This document shows positions 17,503 to 28,046 of a DNA stretch of 64,000 nucleotides, piece after piece. Each line of letters starts with the position of its first letter. Within the stretch, counting starts at the first letter, position 1. Source of the stretch: Neelides folsomi (taxonomy: Eukaryota; Arthropoda; Collembola; Neelipleona; Neelidae). A program made the position numbers and the translations under genes. The notes below the pieces were generated by a model, which was not told the origin of the DNA, made no database searches, and saw nothing but the letters and a program-made list of their open reading frames with translations. The stretch covers positions 62,001 through 126,000 of the forward strand of contig JAQGBZ010000006.1 of assembly GCA_034687125.1 (NCBI GenBank). The letters are read 5' to 3'.

Positions 17503-17566
17503 TTTCGAAGTAAGGGTCTCCCCTTACTTCGAAAGGTTAGGTTAGGTTACCAAACCTAACCTAACC
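17503..17566. repeat. two abutting perfect hairpins inside the transposon
   Basis: Hairpin 1 has arms 17503-17516 and 17521-17534 with loop TCTC. Hairpin 2 has arms 17535-17548 (GGTTAGGTTAGGTT) and 17553-17566 with spacer ACCA. Each arm is a perfect 14 bp and there is no base between the two hairpins. The second resembles TTAGG units. Confidence 0.9.
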
Positions 17567-17879
17567 TCAAAATGTGTCGGAAAATGATTTTCATGACACG
17601 CTTAACAAGTTCGATTTTTGGAAACAAAAATTGAAAAAAAACTTAGAAAATTGTCATATTCTGGCACAATGTCCTTTACTCTAACCATGGATTTATGTTT
17701 CTCCAAAACAGTCTATACTGAGGCTGATTCATTCCTCGAAAAACAAAGTTTATTCGATCTTTCTATTGTGGATATCCCGTGTATTCTCAATATGTCTGCC
17801 TTTTTGAAGGTGGATGAGTAGTAGACATCTTCTCCAAGCCGAATAGACCTAACCTAACTCTTTCGATGTCAACAGATTT

Positions 17880-18579
17880 CTATATTTTTTTCAATTTTAA
17901 AAATGCTCCATTCAATGTCCAGGAATTGCTAGCCCACAACTTTTGCTTCATATAACCGAATCCGAAGAAATCCATAGGAGATGCATCAAGGGAATTTTTC
18001 GGAACTTCTGCGATTGGAATTATTGTAATTCCTTTCCTCTTAAGATCACTAGCATAAGTGATCGCTGTGGCTTTGACCGTGTGAGAAGAAGCGTGATCGT
18101 GATGAATCACAACTTTCCGCATATCCTTTCCATACAACTTCTCAATCTCTTTTTCCAATGGCCGCAATGTATTTTCAATGTAATATTGTGCATTGACTTT
18201 AGTTTTAGGAGGTACCCTTAAAAGTGGAAGAACCCCTCGGCCGCTAATTGCTCCCACCAACATAAACTTTTTCAGAAAATTCTCCTTGCTTACAATCCGG
18301 TTGTCAGGGATCCGTGTTCCAACTGGAGTGTAACAAATTTTTCTTCTTCCATTCCCACAGTCTTCAACGCTGATCATTGTTTCCAATTTGACTTTTGATT
18401 CTGCTAATTGTCGTTAATGAAACTTCATGCCCTAACTCTTTTACTCTTACTTGGATATCTCGATATGTGAATTTTAAACCCAAAAAGGCTTTTACCATTC
18501 CTTCTATCTCAGAATTAAAATACTTAACCATTTTGTTATTAATCGAACAAAACTTAATAACAATGAAGTCTGAAATCAT
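17880..18579 (-). pseudogene. broken mariner-family transposase, DD41D-like spacing
   Basis: Two partly overlapping frames. The first (from about 18532) begins MVKYFNSEIEGMVKAFLGL, a helix-turn-helix DNA-binding segment of about 55 residues. The second (to 17880) carries the C-terminal catalytic part. It has NGRRKICYTPVGTRIPDNR, the second catalytic Asp in VVIHHDHASSH and the third in SPMDFFGFG, with 41 residues between them, the spacing of the DD41D group. A normal transposase of this type has about 340 residues. The second DNA-binding helix set and the first catalytic Asp are missing and the frame changes near 18400, so it cannot be active. Confidence 0.85.
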
Positions 18580-18975
18580 AATAGAAAGACGGCATAAAGT
18601 TTCTCGAGGAGGGAATCGGCTTTAGTAGTATAGGAAAGATTGTTGAAGTACTCGGGGTGCAGAACTTTGTATTATTTTAAATTAGAGTTCAAAATATCTT
18701 CAAAAATAAAGGTAAAAGTATCAAAATCTAACAGTTTCTTCCAAAAACTAAAAAATACAGTTATCAATGGTAACCACGAATTCGGATCTTTTCCCTTTCA
18801 GCCGGCTCTCATACAAAATTCTCGCAGTTCACTATCGTTGGGTGCAATGTCGTAGGGCATTGTCCAGGGTTTTTTCTGTTTTGACGATATTTTGAAGTCT
18901 AGTTTTGGATAATACGGCGTTGTTCACTCAGTACCTTCAACGTTCTTTTCCATACTATAGCATGCTTTGGAAAAT

Positions 18976-19165
18976 CCTAAAACCATGTATTCAACTTTTG
19001 GACCAACTTTTGGGCCCATTATCAAATTATATCAATAATTTGATTTGCAAATATGTAAATAGATATATAAAGAATATCCAGTAAAAATTTCATCCCGCTA
19101 ACTTTTTATTTATAGAAACCACGAGCACTTTTAATCTTGTACTTATAAAGTGCGTGGTACCTCTG
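18976..19165 (-). repeat. right terminal inverted repeat of the mariner element
   Basis: Reverse-complement partner of 17225-17475. Shared blocks include the outer tip, the CTCGTGGTTTCTATAAAT region and the inner segment around GGGCCCA. It is followed at once by the TA duplication. Confidence 0.85.
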
Positions 19166-19167
19166 TA

Positions 19168-19876
19168 AAAGCTTTTAAGTACATTAAGATATTGCATGTT
19201 TGTTTAAATAATATGCATTAAATATTTATTCGTATGACAGATACTGTTTACGCATTAGGTTCAATTTACAAATATTTAATTCAATGTTAAAATGTAGGTA
19301 CATACTTGTGCGTTTATATTTATATTCATTTTAAGTTCATTGCATTCACAATAGCTTTAGCATTCTTTGTTCTCTTTTATCCAAATATTTTATACGTGTA
19401 ACAAAACATCATATTCATGTTTTTACAATTTAAATATCTTTATATTATAATTGGATGTTAGGAATCATTTCTTATTGCGTTATTGCTGTTTATATGAAAT
19501 ATAAATTTGTATATTTTGACTTGATTATGACTATGACTTAATATGGGTATTGTATGTATATTATACAAATAGTATAACTTGGCTAATCATGTTATTTCCA
19601 CAATTTTGCAATATTTAAAACATTCATAAGTTTACCCTTGTGGTTTTCAGAATTTTCTTATTATATGAAACGTAAAATCATTATTGTATTCTTGTGCATA
19701 TTAGTAATGTTGAATAATCAACATATTAAATAAATTCTCGTTTTTTAATTGACTTTTAAGTTTTTTGAATAAAAATAATTTATATTGTAAAATTTATGTC
19801 TTAATTATCAATTAAACGATCATCGAACATTATGATACAATTATAATTTTATTTATATTGCATAAAAATTGTTAGG
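19168..19876. other. AT-rich gap, nothing recognised
   Basis: Very AT-rich sequence between the transposon and the next small gene. No open frame of interest and no repeat was seen. It presumably holds that gene's promoter. Confidence 0.4.
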
Positions 19877-20506
19877 ATGAATGAAAATATTGATAGAGAA
19901 ATTAACGCAATGTTGCGAATATTCGGTGCCACTGCAAATGATGTAAACTGGTGAGCAAAATAATTTATAAAATCTTTATTATAATGAGAAATCATTTTTA
20001 TTATAGTAGTTTAACTGCTTTGCAATTACTGTAAAAAACATTTTTCAATTATTTTAGTAGAGAAAGTTAATTTTTAATTGTCTAAACTTATTTAATGGTT
20101 TTGACATGAAATGTTTGTTTTGAATTGATTGTGATAAATACTTTTTTATATTTTTTATTAGGCCCGTTCCAGCATATACCATTGGTGGAATATTTGGAGT
20201 CTTTGTTATTGTCTTCCTTTTCTTAGTAAGTTTTAAATCTCATGAATTTTTCAAATTAATATCATTAAATGACAATAGGATAATCCCTATTTACTAATGC
20301 TTATTTAGTATTTGACAGTGGTTTGCTACTGCCCTTGTATAGAGATGCTCCCTTGTTGGACTAAATATTGGAAACCAAGAATTGATGGAACAACTCAACC
20401 CTATCAAATCCCAATTTCAAATTCTCTTGAAAATTCTAATTTTTCGACAACTGCTACTCAAAATAATAAAATTAGAAGTTTACCGTTTTTAGAAACCTCC
20501 ATTTGA
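19877..20506 (+). CDS. small single-pass membrane protein with Cys-rich juxtamembrane segment
   Basis: Three exons: 19877-19950, 20162-20225, 20309-20506; 111 residues, phases close with good donors (GTGAGC, GTAAGT) and acceptors. I do not recognise the family. The protein has a 28-residue polar N-terminus and a hydrophobic helix at about 29-52 (GGIFGVFVIVFLFL and following). A cysteine cluster VCYCPCIEMLPC (51-62) comes next, which could be palmitoylated, then a Ser/Thr/Asn-rich tail. There is no cleavable signal at the very N-terminus, so the orientation is uncertain. AATAAA occurs at 20559. Short single-pass proteins of this shape are common and often lineage-specific. Confidence 0.65.
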
Positions 20507-21966
20507 TTCGTTTTATAACAAGCTTTGTTAATTTATTTTTTATTTATTTAAGTGCATCAATAAATAAAATCAGAGCCATGCTTAATAAAGCAAATGCATG
20601 AAACCCATTCCAAATTGTAATATCTTTTATTAATGTGATTTATGTAAATAATCTATTAAAGATTATTGTTATTGCATATTATCGATACGTAGCAATATTA
20701 TGAGAAATTTGCCTAGGTAAGTACCTAGTGAGATAACTATTACGTGTGTATGTATTATTTGTATCAAATTTTATGTATTTAGGTATACCATATTAAGATG
20801 ATTGACTATGTCTCAAGGACTTTTAAATTCATTAGATAAATACCTGTAATGTGTAAACATAATAGATATATTATATAAATTTTTAGATTTATTACTGGGA
20901 AAATTACTTATGGTCGGATATGTTTGAATGGCGAATGGTATACAAAAAGGAATTTAATTCTTATTGAAAGGATATTCCGAGGATGAGCATGACATAAAAA
21001 CAGGAATTTTCCACCAAAATAGAAAATCCTTTGTAACTGATTCCGATGAACCTGGCGTGAATTGCGGAGGTTTTCAATCCATGCCTATTCATACCAAGTT
21101 TGTATATCAAATCTGTGGTTCTTATTGGCGTTATATGAACCGGAGATGATGGTAAGTTGGCAGGGAAGAAATTGGAAGGAAGTCCACCTGGATATTCCTT
21201 CTGTTATGTCGATAGCAACTCCCGAGTAGCAACCCCCCTTTGTCCAATACTCTTTCCCTCCTCATGTCCTACTTTCCTTGCCCCCTAAATAAATTATGAC
21301 CAGGGCTCATCAATTCTTCAGACGTGTACGTTCCGCCACCCACCCTGAGGAATCCAACAATTTGGATGTACCATATAAATGAAACCTATCAAATTTGAGT
21401 CATCCAGCCTCCCATAAATCCTTAAATCTATATCTAACATTAAGTATGTATTTGTATTACATTATATAGCTGTTAATTGAATGCACAAAGTTAATGAATG
21501 GACTATAACTCTTTGAATGAGAAATAGCTCATTAAAAGTTGAACCAAGAATCGCATTCATCCTGATGTGTGTAAGCTTGCTTTCTGATCAAACATCCATT
21601 GGGGATTGCCTTGGGGAATGAATGGAAAGGAACGTAGATTGGAATCATTGGAGCTGAGAACCGGAGTCGGAAATGCTTTTCACTTTTCACTCATTTGGAC
21701 GCATATTGGGAAACGCGTATTTTAATGAAATGGAGTTGATTGAAGTTTATTTTTTCCTCGAGCGCAACATGTTCATTTCCTCTGAAGAGATGAAGTGCGG
21801 GTGGCGGGTTTTCCCCTTCCTGTCCATTCCGAGGAGACATGGCTCATTTTACTTGTCCGGCACAATCCATGCTCGTCTGGTGCTCGTTACGGGAACGAGG
21901 GAGTTTTATTGGGTATCACCCTGTGACAGGGCTTCAGTCACTCGCCATGATCCTCCCGAACACAAT
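20507..21966. other. non-coding or unresolved 5' region
   Basis: An open frame at 20964-21149 and a donor-like site just after it (GATG|GTAAGT at about 21151) could be an untranslated leader exon of the gene starting at 21967; this is unproven. The frame of that gene's first exon stays open back to 21673, so its start could lie further upstream than annotated. Confidence 0.35.
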
Positions 21967-23816
21967 ATGAATTCCGCTGAGAGGGGGATGATCCTTTGGA
22001 ACTGCAGATTCCAGGACGAGGCATTTAAACAGGTTAACTTTTTAAATCCCCTTATCTTTTCTATACTACCTAGTCAAATATAAACTATTTAATTCTAATT
22101 TAGATATAATTAAAAAGTGATGATTGGATTAAAAGATTAATTTTACTTTCCTAATTTTTTGATTCTAATCAACCGACAAATTGACACTTGATAATTTAAT
22201 ATAATTTAATACATAATTTCAAGTATACTATTAAATTAAATAATTACATACAAATTAGAATAATTAAAATAATAAAATACTTAATAAAATGCAAATGGAC
22301 ATTGTGGTTAGTAAATGGTCATTCGGGCATAAAAGCCCATTCAGAATTGTAACATTAATATTTAATCATTTAAATGTATTCGCATGTTTAACTTTGTAAA
22401 TGTAGTAAATGTGAATAATTAATGAGGTAAAGACAGACGAAAAGTTTTTTACATTAGTAGTAATACGGATATAACAACTTTTTATCGTTAGTTGAAAATT
22501 ATAATAATTTGTATTTTATAGAAACGAGAGAAAGAAGTTCGATTCCCACGCATTCCTTGCTACACGCCCCAGACGGTATAAATCCAATAAATTGAAACAT
22601 ATTGGAGACGTTGGAGGAAATTCGGAGAGATAAGAAAGTCTCATTTGGGCGTAATGGGTTTGTATAGGGATCGAGTGGCGGTTGCGGAGCTCCTCGGAGA
22701 ACTCCATCGGGTCATTTAATCCCCGAACTCCGCGGTCACACCGATATCCGGTACCATCAGAAGAACACGATGGCCCTAGAGAACAACGTCCGCGGAGGAA
22801 GAGAAGCCATCGAGAGATATCGTGCCGACTTGGATTCTCAAGTGGCGGAAAAGCGGAAGCGGAGGGAATCTCAAGTACACAGATCACACCATCGATCCAC
22901 TTACATGCTCAATTAGTTTATTGGTACAGGACATCATTGGGTCGGAGCTCGTTTCCACAATGAGAAAACATAGTCGAAGTCTTCCAAAGTTGAACTACCT
23001 CGGGTCTACGGACGTGACGAGGGCGGCTGTCGCCAACGTGTAAGTTTTCCCGCTATTTTACTACCACTGTCGCGAAATTGGGTGGCGGGGAAGAAGCACT
23101 TATCCTTCAACAAATTACTTCAATCCAACTCTTTCACAAACTCGCAAATATAATTTCCTAGCACGCGAAGCTAATCATATTTCTTAATCCTTCTGAGATT
23201 CCTCACAAAGTCCTCCACTACAAAACATAACTTTGTCTATACAACTCAATTCAGCTCCATTCAGGCCAACTAAACTCCTTGCATAAAATAACAAAACTGT
23301 ATACTTTAATGTAAAATAAAGTCTTTGATTCCCAACTATGCGAAATAATCCAAAGTATAATAAGTAGGTAAAGAATATAATGTCTTATATCCAACTTTTT
23401 GTTTTTAATGTTAAGTTGATGAATGCAGTTTTGATGTTTTGATATTTACACAATGATGTTGAAGAGAGAAAGGTTGGAAAGTCGAAGGGCGTTTTCTGAA
23501 TAGTTTGATCATTTCATAGAGCGAGTTTAATTTAATTGCCAATCAAACTTTATTATTTATTGTTAGCTCGCCAAGGGCGGCCGACAACGGGGATTCGTAC
23601 CGGGAGTCTCTTTGGGCCCAGAGAACGGAGAAAGCCGCGAAGGTCGAAGCGACCAAAATCGACGAACGCTTGAAGATCCTTGAGCATTTTGCAACTTGGG
23701 AGAAGTATTGGGGCAGACCGGGGAACGGAGCACCAAGAGAACTTTTCAAGAAGGAAAAGTTGTTTCGCCTCATCCACCAAACTCACCTTCAACCACGGCA
23801 AGAGAGAAACTCGTAA
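21967..23816 (+). CDS. unrecognised five-exon protein
   Basis: Exons 21967-22032, 22522-22575, 22668-22874, 22930-23039, 23567-23816 give 228 residues. All phases close and each junction has usable GT-AG signals, so this is very likely a real gene. I do not recognise the family. It has no signal peptide or membrane span. The sequence is basic and rich in charged helices, with a segment KREKEVRFPRIPCYTPQT (exon 2), a heptad-like stretch around REAIERYRADLDSQVAEKRK (exon 3), and an end with KYWGRPGNGAPR (192-203). Third codon positions are GC-rich, unlike the AT-rich introns. The first ATG is uncertain: the frame is open from 21673, which would add 98 residues. Confidence 0.65.
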
Positions 23817-26666
23817 AATTCTCATGTTGCCCGAATTCACCCGCACCCTCACCGAACCTCATCCGTCCATCCAAATCATCTACTCCTATCCGATCAACAC
23901 ATCCCTATTTTCCCTATGTATTACTGTAGTACATAGAAAACGAATGAGAAAACTACTCGAGCAAATCCCCATATGTTCCGTCCGTCTCCGTCCATTTGTT
24001 ATCACATTAACCAAAAAGACTTACCATCAATCACAATTTCAACGCCTTATAAATATAATATTAAATTATAAATTGTTCTCATTATAAACTTATTCTTATA
24101 TAGTTTTGTTCTTGTTGAGTAGTTCTCTAATCTCTCTCATTTTTCCTCTATTAGACCGCAAATACGGAATGGTATTGTCGAATGACTTGAATGTTTATTT
24201 GTAGTGAAATAGTGTACAAAATCCCACAAGATGCTTCAACTCGCAAAACTCGCCACCACCCACCCCTAGATAAAGTGAGATAAGTTTAACCCAGTTTCTG
24301 TAATAGCAAAGTAGAGTACCTTCCTTGCACACGTTTTTAACCCATACCTCCTATCAGAGAAATTATAACCTTGTTGAATATGAAAATTAGTAAATAAGAA
24401 TGAAGGAAGGATAATCAAATCAACGGTGTGCTCTTTAATACTAAAATGTTAAATTACTTGTCAATTGTTAAAAATATGTTAATAATCTTAATAATACAGC
24501 TCTATACTTTATACTACATAAATACTATGCAATATGCAATACGCTGTGTATTGTAATGAGATCTTTCTTTCAATGGTTATTGTACTCGAGCAATATTGAA
24601 ATCATCCAATGAACTGAATTTTAATTTAAGTTTAAGATAAACCAATAAATATTGTAACAATAAGGAAGGTATTATAATACAACTAAAGTAATCTAATATT
24701 ATGTACTGTACTTAATCATTAAGAATATATTTAATCATTAAGGAGAATCAATAATTATACCAATATTGGTATTAAGGAACGTTTTTGCTGAGGGTTGGAT
24801 AAAGTAATAAATTGAATTTAAAAGAAGCGTGAAATTTATTTGAGAGTGATTCTTTCACAGAACCAATTGTGTTGTTGAAGGGGTTGGGCATATATTGGGA
24901 AAGTATCGAGTTTCGTGTGTGGAGAGGGATTGAGTTATGGATTGAGCGAGTGGGGGAGGAAGATAGGAGCTGGTGATGTAAGTGGTTCCCGACCACGAGC
25001 AGACCTCGTTTGATCATAGGGCCATCATCCTCATCATATTGTAAGAATGTGTAATGAGGAGGAGATTGGTGCGTGGGGGTTGGGGATAATGAGCCATGCT
25101 GGATCGCTGATGAGTGTGGGGGGATGCTCGTGGTGGTGGATAATTAAAGGAGGCGAATTAGGGGCCGGGGAGGGTGGGCGGTTTTCGGGGCTTCCTCGGG
25201 TAGTTGTGGGCGGGCAGGGGAGGATATCGACCGGCTCTTTTGGCAACCAGAGGGAGGATGCAAAAATAGAGCGAAGATGAGGGTGCGAAAAGCCCGGGCA
25301 TCCACCAGCACATTGATCCAAGTTTTCTCCCCGAGAGTCTTGCAGTGGTATGCGGCTGCCTGAACCCACCCTCCCTCCCTGGATAAATTTACTCTTCATT
25401 TTACTTCCCCCGATTCGATCCTTTCCCTCCGACTCCAATGGCTTCCTCACCCTCCTACCCAACCTCCGCCGGCTCCGACCTCCTAACTCTGTGAGCCTTC
25501 AAGGCCTCACGTGCAACTCGGAAAAGTGAACCCGGCCCTTGGAAGTCTGCCCCGAACTCACCGACCGACCCCCACCCTCGCCCACGCAAGGGGGATCAAG
25601 GTAATTAAACCCTCGTCCAGCAGGGCACAAATTGGGAATAATCACACCCTCGTCCATGTGACTGGATCTTTAGGCCCGTTTCATTAGCGTCTCACGAATT
25701 GTTTAAATATTTACTCTCATGTCTTCTGGCCACGTTTATTTTTCCTCTTTTTTTACTCCTGCGATCAGATTCCTCTCACCGTTCAACATCATGCTAAAGA
25801 TAATAAGTAAAGTTGAAGAGATTTACTTTTAGATCTCTTTTACGAAAACGAACCACTTTTGTAATTTGGACATTATCAAATGTCTTATCTTATTATAGCA
25901 TGTACAAACTTCCTTTATTCCGGATCTTCCCCATTAGACCCACATGCATTGTCTTAAGTCTGAGAATTTTAAACCCATTGGAACAAATGAGCAATCATTA
26001 TCTCATTACTTACAATATCCATAATGTCTTATTTCTAGTTATACCAAGTTAGTTAGAGCAAAATAAAGACATTCTACCATTAAGTTAATATTTATATTAG
26101 AATTTAATTATTTGTTTAAATATAATTAATTACACATTTATCACTTGAGCAAATAGTTATTTAGCATGAAGCATTAAAACTAGACGTTTACTCAAATACT
26201 AACTACCGTATTTGTTTCATTAAGTATTGTACATTTACTTACATTTTTATACATAAGATATATTGTTCATATAAGAATACTTTTAAGTAGTATAGTAAAT
26301 ACTTTAAATGCATATTAAAATTACTCGTGGCATATTTGAATTGTTTGGTTATTTTACCAAAAATGTTTAAATAATTGAAGGCCGTGAGATTTATTGAAAG
26401 AATCGTATTATTGTGAAATTGAATTGATATAAATAAAATTGATTCTCGAATCTCATTCGTAGGGGTAGAAGGGTGAGAAGGAGATAGGTTATTCAAATAC
26501 AAACTCTTCATTTCATCATGTGAATAAATACATAGAAGGTAGGCTGTTGTAAATGGGAGTAGTGGAGATATGGTTCAAGGCGAGTTGTCTAAAGATAACA
26601 CATTGGAAGTAGTGGGTCGATGCGTGAGGGTGATGTTCTGACGATAATGTGTAATTTATGTGTAGG
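23817..26666. other. intergenic region with a GC-rich island
   Basis: AT-rich until about 24950, then a GC-rich island at about 25030-25640, then AT-rich again. Within the island the minus strand is open in two frames at about 25150-25400. One contains a protein-like segment, AYHCKTLGEKTWINVLVDA, behind a CAG acceptor-like site, but no partner exon was found. It may be a promoter island for the downstream BTB gene. Confidence 0.4.
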
Positions 26667-28046
26667 ATGACGATGCCTTCTTCAGAGAACCAACACTTCC
26701 TCCTCAAATGGAACAACCATCGGTCGAATATGATCAACGTGTTCGAGTCCCTCTTGGCCGCTGAAAGCCTCGTCGATGTGACGTTGGCCGTCGAAGGGCG
26801 ATTCCTCAAAGCACACAAAATTGTTCTTTCCGCCTGTTCCCCATATTTCCAAGCCATGTTTGTGAGTCAGGCTGTGGACAAACACCCGATCCTCATCTTC
26901 CACGACATTAAATTTGCCCATCTCAAGACCCTTTTGGACTTCATGTACCGGGGGGAAATCTCCATTGATGAGAAAGAGCTCTCGGATGTGCTCAAAGTCG
27001 CAGAAGCCCTTTCAATCCGCGGGTTGAGTTCTTTTGAGAGTGACGACGACGAGGGCGAAGAGGAAAAAAAACCGCCGGTGCCGACAACGGCTGATGACAA
27101 TCATAGGAACTTTAGTCCCAAACCCCACGTGGCCGATTCTTCGAATGGGACAGGAAATAGCAGCGACGCGCCAAAAAACAAAACTCCTTTATTTGACCCG
27201 AACCAACCACCACAGAAGAAACGACGTGGCCGGCAGCCTATGAAGAAAAACATTCCGGCTCTTAATCAAATTAAACCTAATGCCATCACAAATTCGCAGA
27301 GTATGCTTAATTAAATAAATTATAAACAATGATAAATTAATTTTTTACATGTCTTCTTCAACGATAATTTTTTGTTTTTATTTTAATTTTTATAGAGAAT
27401 AAACGATTAACCGTTGAAACTACAGTCGGTGGTGTTGGACGTGGTCGAGGTGTTAGGAGACGTATTCCTCGAAAGTATTTGGGTGGACCAGGGATGAAAC
27501 GAGAGAAGTTGAGCGACTCGGATGGAAGTGTTGGTGAAGAAGGTGAAGATCTTCTTCGTCTTCTTCCTCACGACATCGGAGGGTCAGAACCATTATTTGA
27601 AATGTCCGTCCGCGGACTCGACCTTTTCAAATACGCTTCAATCGAAGGGGGACTTTACCGTTGCATTGAATGCGAAAAAATGCGGATCCCAAAGACATTT
27701 AAGAACAAATATAGCTTCCAACGGCATGCATTTTTATATCATGAAGGTAAACAAATAAACAATATTTTTAAATATAATTCAATTATTAACAAAATGCTAA
27801 TTATATTTACAGTATGTAGATTCATTGTGTGTTTAAATATTCGTTAATTATAAAATTAAAATTTCAGGTAACGCAAGAAAAGTATTTCCTTGTCCCGTCT
27901 GTTCTCGGGAGTTCTCCAGACCAGACAAGATGAAAAATCATTTAAGGAGTATTCACCAAACGGCTGGAAGCGACGATCATCAAACTCCCGTTTCAACCAA
28001 TTTGAATGAGAGTTCGGGGAAGACGAATGATAATTGTGATTTCTAA
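26667..28046 (+). CDS. BTB/POZ C2H2 zinc-finger transcription factor (tramtrack/lola group)
   Basis: Sequence-specific nuclear regulator by family. Three exons: 26667-27300, 27396-27746, 27868-28046; 387 residues, phases close. The BTB domain (about 6-120) shows the arthropod signature FLLKWNNHRSNMINVF, VDVTLAVEGRFLKAHKIVLS and ACSPYFQAMF. An acidic stretch follows, then a basic AT-hook-like KKRRGRQPMKK, then two C2H2 fingers near the end: Cys301, Cys304, His322, His327 (unusual 17-residue spacing) and the canonical Cys337, Cys340, His353, His358. The start was taken as the ATG after TGTAG, which may itself be a splice acceptor. In-frame ATGs at 26658 and 26673 are alternatives. Such genes often have alternative 3' finger exons, but none is visible here. 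Confidence 0.88.

Larger units (their letters stand above)
17225..19165 (-). mobile_element. degenerate Tc1/mariner transposon with long terminal inverted repeats
   Basis: DNA transposon of 1941 bp flanked by TA on both sides (17223-17224 and 19166-19167), the target duplication expected for IS630/Tc1/mariner elements. The ends are long imperfect inverted repeats: left 17225-17475, right 19165-18976 read in reverse; a block of about 60 bp near 17330-17395 is missing from the right copy. The outer tips are CAGGTGCCACGCAC and CAGAGGTACCACGCAC. The minus strand encodes transposase remnants at 17880-18579. Two perfect hairpins abut at 17503-17566. The ends differ by several percent, so the insertion is not recent. 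Confidence 0.9.

Noticed and set aside
17535-17566. Interstitial telomere array
   Set aside because: Only two to three TTAGG-like units per arm, arranged as a palindrome inside a transposon; not a true telomeric repeat.
17618-17821. Plus-strand frame inside the mariner element as a second gene
   Set aside because: It lies opposite the transposase strand, shows no known domain and fits chance in this AT-rich element.
25034-25462. 142-codon minus-strand frame
   Set aside because: Pro/His/Ser-rich, overlaps another open frame, and no partner exon was found; kept only as a note on the GC island.
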